From Limnohabitans radicicola (GTDB taxonomy: Bacteria; Pseudomonadota; Gammaproteobacteria; Burkholderiales; Burkholderiaceae_C), in NCBI RefSeq assembly GCF_014837235.1, contig NZ_JACYFT010000002.1, forward strand, positions 186,001-250,000: a stretch of DNA of 64,000 bases, in the 5' to 3' direction. The translations under genes were made by a program, and so were the position numbers. The notes beneath the pieces were generated by a model, which was given only the letters and a program-made list of their open reading frames with translations, searched no databases and had not been told where the DNA came from. Shown here piece after piece: positions 17,914 through 26,743 of this stretch. Within the stretch, counting starts at the first letter, position 1. Every line of letters begins with the position of its first letter.

Positions 17914-18888
17914 TTGGCCAAACGAACGTTTCTCGACTTCGAGCAACCGGTTGCCGAACTTGAAGCCAAGATCGAAGAGCTGCGCTACGTGCAAAGCGAA
18001 TCGGCGGTCGACATCACCGATGAAATCGACCAGCTGACCAAAAAGAGCCAGCAGCTGACCAAGGACATCTACAGCGATCTGACCCCCTGGCAGATCACCA
18101 AGATTGCCCGCCACCCCGAGCGCCCCTACACGCTGGACTATGTGAACGCCTTGTTCACCGACTTTGTTGAGCTGCACGGAGACCGCCACTTTGCCGATGA
18201 CCTGTCCATCGTGGGCGGTCTGGCCCGCTTCAATGGCCAGGCCTGCATGGTGCTGGGCCATCAAAAAGGCCGCGACACCAAAGAGCGTGCCCTGCGCAAC
18301 TTCGGCATGAGCAAGCCCGAGGGTTACCGCAAAGCCCTGCGCCTGATGAAGACGGCCGAGAAGTTCAAACTGCCAGTGTTCACCTTTGTGGACACCCCTG
18401 GCGCTTACCCAGGCATTGATGCCGAAGAGCGCGGCCAGTCCGAGGCCATTGGCCGCAACATTTTCGAGATGGCCCAGCTCGAAGTCCCGATCATCACCAC
18501 CATCATCGGTGAAGGCGGCTCCGGCGGTGCGCTGGCCATCTCGGTGGCCGATCAGGTGCTGATGCTGCAGTATTCGGTGTATTCGGTCATCAGCCCTGAA
18601 GGCTGCGCCTCCATCCTGTGGAAGACCGGCGAAAAAGCCGAAGTGGCGGCCGAAGCCCTGGGCATCACCGCCCACCGCCTCAAGGCCCTGAACCTGGTCG
18701 ACAAGATCGTGAGCGAGCCTGTGGGCGGCGCCCACCGCGACCATGCGCAGATGATGTCCTTCCTCAAGCGGGCGCTGGCCGACGCATTCCGTCAGGTGTC
18801 TGACCTCAAGCCCAAGGAACTGGTGGACCGCCGTTATGAGCGCCTGCAAAGCTACGGCCGCTACACCGACTCCAAAGCGGGCAAATAA
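17914..18888 (+). CDS. accA: Acetyl-CoA carboxylase carboxyltransferase alpha subunit
   Basis: AccA with AccD forms the carboxyltransferase that makes malonyl-CoA for fatty acid synthesis. The 324-residue protein begins [17 protein letters not shown] and has the family motifs [15 protein letters not shown] and [11 protein letters not shown]. The start codon is TTG at 17914, supported by a clear GAGGAG ribosome binding site eight bases upstream and by the conserved N-terminus. A non-ATG start may keep expression low relative to AccD. Confidence 0.97.
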   Translation: MAKRTFLDFEQPVAELEAKIEELRYVQSESAVDITDEIDQLTKKSQQLTKDIYSDLTPWQITKIARHPERPYTLDYVNALFTDFVELHGDRHFADDLSIVGGLARFNGQACMVLGHQKGRDTKERALRNFGMSKPEGYRKALRLMKTAEKFKLPVFTFVDTPGAYPGIDAEERGQSEAIGRNIFEMAQLEVPIITTIIGEGGSGGALAISVADQVLMLQYSVYSVISPEGCASILWKTGEKAEVAAEALGITAHRLKALNLVDKIVSEPVGGAHRDHAQMMSFLKRALADAFRQVSDLKPKELVDRRYERLQSYGRYTDSKAGK

Positions 18889-18933
18889 GTCTTCGGACAC
18901 GCCCTCTGACGCGGCCGTCATGGGCCAGTGCCC

Positions 18934-19878
18934 ATGACGCAATCGCTCGATCAGGCCCTGGCTGGCTTCAGCCCGGGCCTTCCTTTTGTGGTCGCCCTCT
19001 CTGGCGGGGCGGACTCGACCGCGCTCTTGTGCGCCTGCGCCGAGCGATGGCCCGGGCAGGTGAGGGCGGTGCATGTGCACCACGGCCTGCAAGCCGCGGC
19101 CGATGGGTTCGAGTCCCATTGCCGACAACTGTGCGCACAACTGCATGTGCCTCTGGCCGTCTGCCACGTCGATGCGCGCCCGGCCCCAGGACAAAGCCCC
19201 GAAGATGCGGCCCGCCGGGCCCGTTACGCCGCGCTGGCCGAGGCGGCCCAAGACCACTGGCCTGATGCCAAAGGTATTGTGCTGGCTCAGCACGCCGATG
19301 ACCAGGTCGAAACCTTGCTGATTGCCTTATCACGCGGTGCGGGCCTGCCTGGCCTGGCCTCCATGCCTGCGCACTGGGCCCGAGCAGGTTGGCAGTGGCA
19401 TCGGCCGCTGCTGCAAGTGGCTGGGGCCGATGTGCGCCAGTGGCTGCGCGATCGGGGGCAGGCCTGGGTGGAAGACCCCACCAACAGCGATGAGCAGTTC
19501 ACCCGCAACCGCATCCGCGCGCAGGTCTTGCCAGCGCTGGCGCAGGCCTTGCCTGCATTCAGGGACACCTTTGCCCGCAGCGCTGCCCACGCGGCCCAGG
19601 CCCAGGCTTTGCTTGACGAGCTCGCGGCCGAAGTGCTGGAGCAGGTGGGTCTGCCGCCCGCGATTGCCGCGCTGCGGGCACTCAGCCCGGCCCGGCAGGC
19701 GTTGGTACTGCGCCACTGGCTCAAAAGTCAGCACCAGGTGACGCCCAGCACCGCCCAGTTGCAGGAGCTGCAGGCTCAGCTGGCCGACTGCACCACGCGG
19801 GGCCATCGCTTGCACCTCAAAGTCGGCGGCGGCTTTGTTCGGCGTGAGGGGGATGTGCTGAACTGGCAGCCCGTCTGA
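18934..19878 (+). CDS. tilS: tRNA(Ile)-lysidine synthetase
   Basis: TilS converts cytidine 34 of the CAU-anticodon tRNA-Ile to lysidine, an essential step in decoding AUA. The 314-residue protein has the PP-loop ATP motif ALSGGADSTALL near residue 25, a HHGLQ motif, the AQHADDQVETLL segment and the TRNRIRAQVLPAL segment of the family. It lacks part of the long C-terminal domains seen in E. coli TilS, common in this order. The ATG at 18934 was chosen; a GTG two codons upstream is possible. It follows accA directly. Confidence 0.95.
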   Translation: MTQSLDQALAGFSPGLPFVVALSGGADSTALLCACAERWPGQVRAVHVHHGLQAAADGFESHCRQLCAQLHVPLAVCHVDARPAPGQSPEDAARRARYAALAEAAQDHWPDAKGIVLAQHADDQVETLLIALSRGAGLPGLASMPAHWARAGWQWHRPLLQVAGADVRQWLRDRGQAWVEDPTNSDEQFTRNRIRAQVLPALAQALPAFRDTFARSAAHAAQAQALLDELAAEVLEQVGLPPAIAALRALSPARQALVLRHWLKSQHQVTPSTAQLQELQAQLADCTTRGHRLHLKVGGGFVRREGDVLNWQPV

Positions 19879-19998
19879 GTCTGCCGCCAGCCCGGCCCGG
19901 CGGGTCAATAAAGCGTCAGTCCGGTTGGTACAATTGCAGGGTTTTGCCGGATGTTCAAGCCGCGCAATGACCGCTTTACCCTTCTTTAGACAATACAC

Positions 19999-21261
19999 AT
20001 GGCTTTGATCGTTCACAAATACGGCGGCACCTCGATGGGCTCGACCGAGCGCATCCGCAACGTCGCCAAGCGCGTGGCCAAATGGGCGCGCGCTGGCCAC
20101 CAGATCGTGGTGGTCCCCAGCGCCATGAGCGGCGAAACCAACCGCCTGTTGGGCCTGGCCAAGGAGCTGGCCCCCGCCAAGCCCGACACCGCCTACAACC
20201 GCGAACTCGACATGCTGGCCTCCACGGGCGAGCAAGCGTCTTCGGCCTTGCTGGCCATCGCTTTGCAAGCCGAAGGCCAGCCTTCGGTCAGCTACGCGGG
20301 CTGGCAGGTGGCCATCAAAACCAACGACGCCTACACCAAGGCCCGCATCGAGTCGATCGACGACCAGCGCGTGCGTGCTGACCTGGCCGCAGGCAAGGTG
20401 GTCATCATCACCGGCTTCCAGGGTGTGGATGAAAACGGCAACATCACCACGCTGGGCCGTGGCGGTTCTGACACTTCTGCCGTGGCCGTGGCTGCGGCCA
20501 TGAAGGCCGATGAATGTCTGATCTACACCGACGTGGATGGCGTCTACACCACCGACCCCCGCGTCGTGTCCGAAGCGCGCCGCCTGGCCAAGGTCAGCTT
20601 TGAAGAGATGCTCGAGATGGCCTCGCTGGGCTCCAAAGTCCTGCAAATCCGTTCGGTGGAGTTTGCGGGCAAATACAAAGTGCCCATGCGTGTACTCTCG
20701 AGCTTCACGCCCTGGGACATCGACATCCACGAAGAAGCCAAATCCGGCACCCTGATCACTTTTGAAGAAGACGAACAAATGGAACAAGCCATCGTTTCCG
20801 GTATCGCATTCAACCGCGATGAAGCCAAAATCTCCGTGCTCGGCGTGCCCGACAAACCCGGTATCGCGTACCAGATCCTCGGCGCTGTGGCCGATGCCAA
20901 CATCGAAGTCGATGTGATCATCCAGAACGTGAGCAAGGACGGCAAGACCGATTTCAGCTTCACCGTTCACCGCAACGACTACGCCCGCACCACCGACCTG
21001 CTCAAGGACAAAGTGCTGCCCGCGCTGGGCGCGACCGAAGTGGTGGGCGACACCAAGATCTGCAAAGTGTCCATCGTCGGTATCGGCATGCGCAGCCACG
21101 TGGGTGTGGCCAGCAAGATGTTCCGTTCGCTGAGCGAAGAAGGCATCAATATCCAGATGATCTCGACTTCTGAAATCAAGACCTCGGTCGTGATCGACGA
21201 AAAATACATGGAACTGGCCGTTCGCGCCCTGCACAAGGCCTTCGATCTGGACCAAGCCTGA
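19999..21261 (+). CDS. lysC: Aspartate kinase
   Basis: LysC phosphorylates aspartate, the first step toward lysine, threonine and methionine. The 420-residue monofunctional enzyme begins MALIVHKYGGTSMG, has RGGSDTSAVA, and ends with two ACT domains (around ISVLGVPDKPGIAYQIL and VSIVGIGMRSHVGVA) that normally bind lysine/threonine as feedback inhibitors. A -10-like TACAAT lies at 19929-19934. tRNA-Ser follows immediately, with its own -10 hexamer starting two bases after the stop. Confidence 0.97.
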   Translation: MALIVHKYGGTSMGSTERIRNVAKRVAKWARAGHQIVVVPSAMSGETNRLLGLAKELAPAKPDTAYNRELDMLASTGEQASSALLAIALQAEGQPSVSYAGWQVAIKTNDAYTKARIESIDDQRVRADLAAGKVVIITGFQGVDENGNITTLGRGGSDTSAVAVAAAMKADECLIYTDVDGVYTTDPRVVSEARRLAKVSFEEMLEMASLGSKVLQIRSVEFAGKYKVPMRVLSSFTPWDIDIHEEAKSGTLITFEEDEQMEQAIVSGIAFNRDEAKISVLGVPDKPGIAYQILGAVADANIEVDVIIQNVSKDGKTDFSFTVHRNDYARTTDLLKDKVLPALGATEVVGDTKICKVSIVGIGMRSHVGVASKMFRSLSEEGINIQMISTSEIKTSVVIDEKYMELAVRALHKAFDLDQA

Positions 21262-21263
21262 GC

Positions 21264-21269
21264 TATAAT
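21264..21269 (+). promoter_or_regulatory. -10 box of tRNA-Ser gene
   Basis: A perfect TATAAT lies two bases after the lysC stop and ten bases before the mature tRNA 5' end. The expected -35 position falls inside lysC and matches poorly (TTCGAT). Confidence 0.6.
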
Positions 21270-21279
21270 TCAGCCACCT

Positions 21280-21372
21280 GGAAACGTGACCGAGTGGCCG
21301 AAGGTGCTCCCCTGCTAAGGGAGTATGGGGTGTAGAGCCTCATCGAGGGTTCGAATCCCTCCGTTTCCGCCA
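21280..21372 (+). tRNA. tRNA-Ser(GCU)
   Basis: A full class II tRNA folds from this stretch: acceptor GGAAACG pairs with CGTTTCC, the anticodon loop reads CTGCTAA with anticodon GCU, a long variable arm (GTATGGGGTGTAGAGCCTCATC) is present, and the T arm is AGGGTTCGAATCCCT. CCA is encoded (21370-21372). It decodes AGC/AGU serine codons. Confidence 0.97.
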
Positions 21373-21385
21373 GGTATCAAGCAAA

Positions 21386-21411
21386 AACGCCCCTCACGGG
21401 GCGTTTTTTTT
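21386..21411 (+). terminator. Rho-independent terminator after tRNA-Ser
   Basis: AACGCCCC and GGGGCGTT form a stem of eight base pairs with a four-base loop (TCAC), followed by a run of T. It ends the lysC/tRNA-Ser transcription unit. The 59 bases between it and the end of the convergent Crp-type gene show nothing else. Confidence 0.92.
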
Positions 21412-21470
21412 GCAAGTCATTCCCATCATTGAAGCACGATGCATGGCCAGTCCCATGCTGATCAAGCCAG

Positions 21471-22214
21471 TCAGTGCCCCCTCATGGACAGCCATTCCCC
21501 GTAGCACTCGCACGCGCATGCGCTCAGCAGTTGACGATCTAGGACGGTCACTGCACCGCGTTGGATTTGGAGTATGCCTTCCTGGTCCAGGCTTTTGAGG
21601 GTGAGGCTGACGGCTTCGCGGCGAACACCAAGGGAGTCAGCCATTTCCTGGTGTGTGCAAGCGATGGTGTCGCTGTCCACCAGGTCCATGAACTGGAGCA
21701 GCAGCTTGGCCACCCTTTGTCTGGCGGTATGGTGCTGGTTGCAAGCCAGTTGCTTGGCCATCTTTTGATGATGGATTTGGCTCAATGAAAGAAACTTCAT
21801 CAGGGTCACTTCATCGTGCCGAATCATGTCGATGAATTGGGGCGTCTCCAACCGATACGCCATGCCCGTGACACGCACCACCGCTGAATCATCAGTGGCC
21901 ACCCCGCAGCACGGTCCGGCCAGCAACAGGCCATGGCATCCGATGATGCTCGCGTCGATCATGGATCCGTCGGCCAGATGACGTTGAGAGGCCACCACGG
22001 CATCGATGGGAAAGTAAACGTGCGGCTTGCTGGAGCCCGGCTCGGATAAGAGGGTGTTTTTCTTGAGCAATACCGGCTGCAGGTGTGGCAGCAAACGCTG
22101 GTATGCGGCTTCGCCCAGTTGTCGAAGGATCAGGTTGTCTTTGGGGGATCTGCCCGCCTTCGCTTGTTGGTGACGAGAGGGGGTCAGCCCCGCGGGGTCA
22201 CTGGCGGTCTTCAT
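21471..22214 (-). CDS. Crp/Fnr-family transcriptional regulator
   Basis: A 247-residue regulator with an N-terminal cyclic-nucleotide-binding-type beta-barrel (LSEPGSSKPHVYFPIDAVVA near residues 60-80) and a C-terminal helix-turn-helix (THQEMADSLGVRREAVSLTLKSL). The cAMP phosphate-binding RxS pair and the Fnr-type four-cysteine cluster are not seen; two clustered cysteines (CCGV) and CACEC near the C-terminus are present. The recognition helix and IGCHGLLL segment resemble the Crp-like regulators found in many Burkholderiales whose ligands are unknown. The ATG at 22214 was chosen; a TTG at 22229 is possible. It is divergent from the small XRE gene, with a shared 143-base control region. Confidence 0.88.
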   Translation of the reverse strand: MKTASDPAGLTPSRHQQAKAGRSPKDNLILRQLGEAAYQRLLPHLQPVLLKKNTLLSEPGSSKPHVYFPIDAVVASQRHLADGSMIDASIIGCHGLLLAGPCCGVATDDSAVVRVTGMAYRLETPQFIDMIRHDEVTLMKFLSLSQIHHQKMAKQLACNQHHTARQRVAKLLLQFMDLVDSDTIACTHQEMADSLGVRREAVSLTLKSLDQEGILQIQRGAVTVLDRQLLSACACECYGEWLSMRGH

Positions 22215-22357
22215 TTCATGACTCCGCAAGCATCAGCGGATCAGGCTTGCGCTGTGCGCTCAGACACACAGCAGGGAAGTCGTGGGTGCATCCGCACTTG
22301 TCACTTGACATATTTGGGTATTTTATCCCGTGGTACTTTCTCCGTTGCCCATGCACG

Positions 22358-22612
22358 ATGAAAAGCATGGCCAAGCCCTCACCAAAGTACGCAAAAAGTC
22401 CGGTTCTCACCGGGCTGGGGGCGGTCATTCGTGAGTTGCGATCAGAAATCGGGCGCTCACAGGAAGCCTTGGCGGTCGATGCGGAGCTTGACCGCAGCTA
22501 CATGGGCGGGATTGAGCGCGGCGAGCACAACCTGACACTCATCAATTTGCAGAAAATCGCCACGGCACTGGGTACCCAGCCGTCCAAGATATTGCAAGCG
22601 GCGGGCTATTGA
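22358..22612 (+). CDS. Small XRE-family helix-turn-helix protein
   Basis: An 84-residue protein made almost only of an XRE helix-turn-helix domain: GAVIRELRSEIGRSQEALAVDAELDRSYMGGIERGEHNLTL is typical, with a short terminal helix. It should act as a repressor or regulator. The start could also be the ATG three codons on (22367). The upstream region to 22215 is AT-rich near 22305-22345, including TTGACA at 22312-22317 but without a convincing -10. Its target is unknown; the divergent Crp-type gene is a candidate. Confidence 0.8.
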   Translation: MKSMAKPSPKYAKSPVLTGLGAVIRELRSEIGRSQEALAVDAELDRSYMGGIERGEHNLTLINLQKIATALGTQPSKILQAAGY

Positions 22613-22660
22613 AGAGTCCGGGCAGCGCTGTGCAGGCAGGTGGCGACTCGGGCCGCCATT

Positions 22661-23155
22661 TCAGAAGTTCAGCCGAATGCCGCTGTCCTGCACCTCGATG
22701 CTTTCGAGGTGCTTGCCCACGGTTTCGGGCACTTTGTAGATGGCGGTGCCGTCCAGCAATTGCAGCAGGCTGCCGTTGAGTGCGCTGGCCAGCGGTGTCG
22801 GCAGGGCCTTGTTTTCGCCAACCGTCAGCTTCAAGAGTTTGACCTTGGCGATTTCCACTTCACCCGTTTCCTTGTTCCACTGTGGCTGAAAGTCGATGCA
22901 AAAGTCACCGTTCTTCTGCACGAGTGGGCTGGACCATTGCCCGCACAGTTCGATTTTCTGTCGTTCGCGGCTCAGTTGCAGTACCGGGTTGTCCAGCCGG
23001 ATGCTGTACTTTTCTTTAGGGAACTTCTTGCCCACGGCAGCGTCGATCAACAGTTTGGGCACGGTCAAAGACAGGGCGTGGGCGGTGGTGACCGTCAGGC
23101 AAAGCAGCGCCAGGGCACAGGCCTGCAATCGCCGGAGGGTGAGATTTGTATTCAT
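22661..23155 (-). CDS. DUF1439 envelope protein
   Basis: A 164-residue exported protein with a signal peptide (LQACALALLCLTVTTAHA) and a body typical of DUF1439: LTVPKLLIDAAVGKKFP, then CGQWSSPLVQKNGDFCIDF with a likely disulfide pair. The E. coli member YceB is a lipoprotein; here there is no lipobox, so it is more likely periplasmic. Function unknown. It lies directly downstream of tRNA-Asn on the same strand. Confidence 0.75.
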   Translation of the reverse strand: MNTNLTLRRLQACALALLCLTVTTAHALSLTVPKLLIDAAVGKKFPKEKYSIRLDNPVLQLSRERQKIELCGQWSSPLVQKNGDFCIDFQPQWNKETGEVEIAKVKLLKLTVGENKALPTPLASALNGSLLQLLDGTAIYKVPETVGKHLESIEVQDSGIRLNF

Positions 23156-23218
23156 GGTGCGTCTGCCTGGTCTGCCAAAGAAAAAGCCTCAGCACGTGAA
23201 TGCTGAGGCTTTACTTTT

Positions 23219-23294
23219 TGGCTCCCCGACCTGGGCTCGAACCAGGGACCTACGGATTAACAGTCCGGCGCTCTACCGACTGAGCTATCGGGGA
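23219..23294 (-). tRNA. tRNA-Asn(GUU)
   Basis: On the minus strand the sequence starts TCCCCGATAGCTCAGTCGG, has anticodon loop CTGTTAA (anticodon GUU), T arm CTGGTTCGAGCCCAG, and ends TCGGGGAG plus encoded CCA. All arms pair. A perfect -10 box (TATAAT, complement of 23305-23310) precedes it by ten bases. Confidence 0.97.
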
Positions 23295-23372
23295 ATAGAC
23301 ATGAATTATAGCGTCAATTTTTGGCCATTCTCGAATGGGGCGATGATTTTTTGAAAAATTTCACCGCACCAT

Positions 23373-25508
23373 TCAAAAGCTCGTTCGCACCGTGATGCGA
23401 CCTGTGCGCGGCGCGCCAGGGTAGAGGTAATAGTGGCTGAATTGTTTGGGTGATTCGCGCCAGTAGTGTCGGTCCGTGAGGTTGTCCACGGCCAGCGTCC
23501 ATTCGGTGCGAACCCCTTGGATGCGGGTGTCGTAGTGCGCTGCCAGATCGAGGGTGGTCCATGCAGGCAGCGTGATGCTGCCGTCTTCGAGCACCCGGCG
23601 CGAGCCTTCGTGGCTCAGGCGCAGGCTGGTGCGCAGGCCAGGTACATCGGCCCAACGGTATTGGGCCAAAGCGCGAACCACCACATTGGGCACATTGAGG
23701 GCGCGCTGTCCGTTGACCATGGTGTCGATGACGGCGTTCTCGCGTTGTGCATGGATCCAGGTGCCGCTCAACTCGGCCAGCCAGGGGCCATGGCTCACGC
23801 CGCCACCGAGTTCGATGCCCCGGTGGTGCGCTTGCCCGTCGATCTGTCGGGTGCAGGTGTTGGCGCCGTCGCAGGTGCCCGCATCACCGGCCTGTGGGCG
23901 GGTGATGTCAAAGTAAGTGGCTTGCCAGCGCAACGACGGGCTCAGGCCTTTGAGCCCGGCTTCGAGCTGCTGGCTGCGCAATGCGGGCAAGGCTTGGCCC
24001 GCATTGGTGTAGAGGCTGCGGTTGGCAGTGACCGCTGATTCAATGCCTTCACCGTAGCTGCCATAAGCGGTCACACCGGACGTGATCTGGTGCGAGAGGG
24101 CCAGCCAGGGCGTGTTGAAGCTGCGCTGGTCCTGAACGGCGCGGCTGCCATCGGTGCGGGCGCTGCTGCGGTGGATGGCGGTGTGGCGCAGACCCAGCCA
24201 CAGGGCGGTTTGCGCACTCAGTGCAATGCGGTCACGCACAGCCACTTCGTTGCTGTATTCGCTGCGGTTGGTGTTCAGGTCACCCGGTGTGGGGTTGGCT
24301 GCGCTGTCGGCCATGCCGTGGATGTCGCCCGTGCCAGCCCAGTTGTAGGCCTGCATCGGGGCGAGGCGATCGAGCTGGCGTTGGCGCATGAAGCTCACGC
24401 CCACGTCGTGCCGCAGGCCTGCCCAGCGGGTTTGCCCGGTGACTTCGGTCTTGAAGGCATCGGAGATGCGGCGCTCATTGTCGCTGCGGTAGTCGTACAG
24501 GTCGAACGAGCCGTTGCTGCAGAATCGGTCCCAGAGGTTTTCGGCACTGCAACCGTAGGCAAAGGTCAGACGGTCATCGGTGCGCAGGCGTTGTCCGCCG
24601 TACTGCGTGGTCCAGAGCCAGCCTTCGCCCAGGTTTTGTTTGAAGCGCAGACTGCCTGTGTTGGCCTTGAACACCCCTGGCACCGACCACGGCTGGCGGC
24701 TGAGGTTCAAGGTGCCGTCCACCGGTGCAGGCAGCGTGTTGCCCAGCAGGCTGTAGGCGTTGACCCCCATTTGCTGGCGCTCGCTGGTCTCGAATTCCCA
24801 ATCCAGTTTGCTGTCGGGCGTGATGCGCCAGTCCATGGCCAGGGCCATGAGTTGGCGGTGGCCCTGGGTGTTTCGGATGTAGGGGTTCAGGTCTTCATAG
24901 GCCGCATTGAAGCGGTACCCGAAATCTTTGTTTTCGCCAAAGCGGGCACCCAGGTCGAGGGCGATGCTGCTGCTTTTGCCGTTGCCATACGTGGCGGTGA
25001 CGGCTCGGATAGTTTCGTCGTTGCCGCTGGGCGCGCGCTTGACCACGTAGTTGGCCAGGCCCCCAGGGGCGCTGGTGCCCGCCTGGATGCCGCTGGTGCC
25101 TTTGAGCAGTTCGATGCGCTCTTTGTTGTCCATCGGGATCATGGTCTCGGCCGAGATGGGCAAGCCTTCCCGGCGGAAGTTGTAGCGGTTGTCCAGTGTG
25201 TAGCCGCGCACGCTCAGCATGTCCCAGTAGGCGGGCGAGTTGTAGCTGTCGGTCACGCTCGCGTCCAGGCGCAGGGCGTCCGAGATGCGGGTGGCGCCCA
25301 TGTCGCGCAGCGTCTGGGCATCGATGCTGATGCCACTGAACGGTGCCTTGGCCAGCGGGGTGTCGCCAAAATCGCTGGTTTGCAATGGCAAGGGACTGGT
25401 GATGACGATTTCTTGGCCGGCTTGCGACCAGGCGGTCGTGCTGGCAATGCAAAGGGCAGTGGCCGCAGCGATGCGGCCCATGGGCATGGATGGCGTATGT
25501 GTTGCCAT
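23373..25508 (-). CDS. TonB-dependent outer-membrane receptor, TPP-controlled
   Basis: A 711-residue TonB-dependent receptor: signal peptide (AAATALCIASTTAWSQ), an N-terminal plug (ISDALRLDASVTDSYNSPAYWD, VRGYTLDNRYNFRREG, KGTSGIQAGTSAPGGLANYVVKR), a 22-strand-type barrel and the closing TGRITVRTSF with terminal phenylalanine. Sequence style matches the siderophore-receptor subfamily. The leader, however, carries a TPP riboswitch (25591-25674) and a hairpin that hides the ribosome binding site, so the likely cargo is thiamin or a related precursor; this is inferred. The ATG at 25508 was chosen because AAGGAAAA lies seven bases upstream and the signal peptide is normal. Confidence 0.9.
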   Translation of the reverse strand: MATHTPSMPMGRIAAATALCIASTTAWSQAGQEIVITSPLPLQTSDFGDTPLAKAPFSGISIDAQTLRDMGATRISDALRLDASVTDSYNSPAYWDMLSVRGYTLDNRYNFRREGLPISAETMIPMDNKERIELLKGTSGIQAGTSAPGGLANYVVKRAPSGNDETIRAVTATYGNGKSSSIALDLGARFGENKDFGYRFNAAYEDLNPYIRNTQGHRQLMALAMDWRITPDSKLDWEFETSERQQMGVNAYSLLGNTLPAPVDGTLNLSRQPWSVPGVFKANTGSLRFKQNLGEGWLWTTQYGGQRLRTDDRLTFAYGCSAENLWDRFCSNGSFDLYDYRSDNERRISDAFKTEVTGQTRWAGLRHDVGVSFMRQRQLDRLAPMQAYNWAGTGDIHGMADSAANPTPGDLNTNRSEYSNEVAVRDRIALSAQTALWLGLRHTAIHRSSARTDGSRAVQDQRSFNTPWLALSHQITSGVTAYGSYGEGIESAVTANRSLYTNAGQALPALRSQQLEAGLKGLSPSLRWQATYFDITRPQAGDAGTCDGANTCTRQIDGQAHHRGIELGGGVSHGPWLAELSGTWIHAQRENAVIDTMVNGQRALNVPNVVVRALAQYRWADVPGLRTSLRLSHEGSRRVLEDGSITLPAWTTLDLAAHYDTRIQGVRTEWTLAVDNLTDRHYWRESPKQFSHYYLYPGAPRTGRITVRTSF

Positions 25509-25532
25509 GACGTTTTCCTTCAACGTTATGGC
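25504..25532 (-). promoter_or_regulatory. Hairpin hiding RBS and start codon of TonB receptor
   Basis: On the minus strand GCCAT and ACGTT pair with AACGT and ATGGC, giving ten base pairs with a single A/C mismatch. The loop is GAAGGAA, the Shine-Dalgarno sequence, and the closing ATGGC contains the start codon. This is the expected ribosome-blocking structure for translational control by the upstream TPP aptamer. Confidence 0.65.
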
Positions 25533-25590
25533 AGGTCGGCTGACTGGGAACGTGGTCGTGCCTGGAGAGGTGGCACGGTTCCTTGGACAA

Positions 25591-25674
25591 GCTTCCCTGC
25601 GCGAGGATTACCTCAATCAGGTTCAAAGGGACTTTCTCAGTCGAGGGCCTTTTGGCCCCCAACACCCCCAGCGG
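25591..25674 (-). promoter_or_regulatory. TPP (THI-box) riboswitch
   Basis: Reading the minus strand, the conserved TPP aptamer elements appear in order: GGGGGTGTTGGGGGCC, a short hairpin, CUGAGA (complement of 25635-25640), CCCUUUGAACCUGAU (complement of 25616-25630), GGUAAUCC and GCAGGGAAGC (complement of 25591-25600). TPP binding normally lowers expression. It begins 34 bases after the reductase gene stop and ends 82 bases before the receptor start. Confidence 0.93.
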
Positions 25675-25707
25675 GTGCGCCACACATGCGGTGGCGCGGA
25701 TTGGATT

Positions 25708-26736
25708 TTAGGCGATGCCCAGCCGCTGGTGCAGCAGCGTGGAGGTTGTCGTGTACTGCAGCAGGGTTTTTTCGGCAGGCCGCAGCAAGGCCAAGGCGCC
25801 AAAGGCGGCCAGCGTGGCTTCGTGGAAGCCGCACAAGATCAGCTTCTTTTTGCCCGGGTAGGTGTTGATGTCACCCACGGCAAAGATGCCAGACGCCGAG
25901 GTGCCGAAGTTTTCGGTGTTCACCACCAGTTGCTTGCGTTCCATGGCCAGGTCCCATTGCGCGACGGGCCCGAGCTTGGGGGACAGGCCCAGGGCCATCA
26001 CCAGTTGCGTGCAGGTGAGCGCGGCGTCGTGGCCTTCGGCGTTGAGGTAAGTCAGGCCGCTGAGCTGCGCTGCCTCTTGCACGAGGCCAGTGGGCTGGCC
26101 CGCCACAAAGCGCACACGGCCTGCGGCCAAGGCATCCCGAAAAGCCTGCTGGCGCTCGGGCTCGGCGCTGAAGTGTTCGCGTCGGTGCATCAGCGTCACG
26201 CTGGCGGCGCTGGCCATGGCATTCAGGCAGGTTTGCAGGGCGGTGTCACCGTCTCCTGTGACCAACAGGTGCTGGCCAGTCCAGTCGGGCAAGGCTTGCG
26301 AGCCGAACCAGACCTGACGGCCCAGGTGTGGGCCCAAGCCCTCGATGGGCAGGCTGCGCGGCACAAAGGCGCCCACACCCGCAGCAATGAACACGGTGCG
26401 CGCCAACCACTGCGTGCCCTGCGAAGTGCTGACCGCCCAGGCGCCGCTGGCGGTGGCGTGCAGGCTGTCGATCGTTTGGCCCAGGTGCAAGGTGGGGGGA
26501 AAAGGGGTGAGCTGCGTTTGCAGGCGCTCGACCAGCTCACGGCCAGTGCAGACCGGGATGCCGGGGATGTCGTAGATGGGTTTGTCGGCGTAGAGTTCGG
26601 CGCACTGACCGCCCACATGGGGCAGGGCGTCGACCACGTGGCATGAAATGCCTTGCAAGCCGAGCTGGAAGGCCTGGAACAGGCCCACCGGGCCAGCGCC
26701 GATCACCAGAGCATCGGTTTCGATCGGCGTGGCCAT
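25708..26736 (-). CDS. Ferredoxin-NADP+ reductase, thioredoxin-reductase-like type
   Basis: A 342-residue FAD/NAD(P) flavoprotein: LVIGAGPVGLFQAFQLG is the FAD dinucleotide fold, VGGQCAELYADKPIYDIPG is characteristic of the YumC/FNR2-type ferredoxin reductases, a second GDGDTALQTCLN fold binds NADP, and FAVGDINTYPGKKKLILCGFHEA is the FAD C-terminal motif. It lacks the CxxC pair of thioredoxin reductase. It should move electrons between NADPH and ferredoxin; the adjacent FdxA gene (seven bases away) is the likely partner. Confidence 0.9.
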   Translation of the reverse strand: MATPIETDALVIGAGPVGLFQAFQLGLQGISCHVVDALPHVGGQCAELYADKPIYDIPGIPVCTGRELVERLQTQLTPFPPTLHLGQTIDSLHATASGAWAVSTSQGTQWLARTVFIAAGVGAFVPRSLPIEGLGPHLGRQVWFGSQALPDWTGQHLLVTGDGDTALQTCLNAMASAASVTLMHRREHFSAEPERQQAFRDALAAGRVRFVAGQPTGLVQEAAQLSGLTYLNAEGHDAALTCTQLVMALGLSPKLGPVAQWDLAMERKQLVVNTENFGTSASGIFAVGDINTYPGKKKLILCGFHEATLAAFGALALLRPAEKTLLQYTTTSTLLHQRLGIA

Positions 26737-26743
26737 GGGGAGA

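Noticed and set aside
19080-19130. tRNA-like T arm (GGGTTCGAGTCCC) inside tilS
   Set aside because: No acceptor or anticodon arms can be formed around it, and it is inside a conserved coding region.
22085-22357. N-terminal extension of the XRE protein
   Set aside because: The frame is open far upstream, but the extra 91 codons overlap the divergent regulator and show no conserved residues.
24090-25868. Long plus-strand open frame (592 codons) opposite the TonB receptor
   Set aside because: It covers the receptor and riboswitch on the other strand and shows no recognisable domain; a shadow of coding bias.
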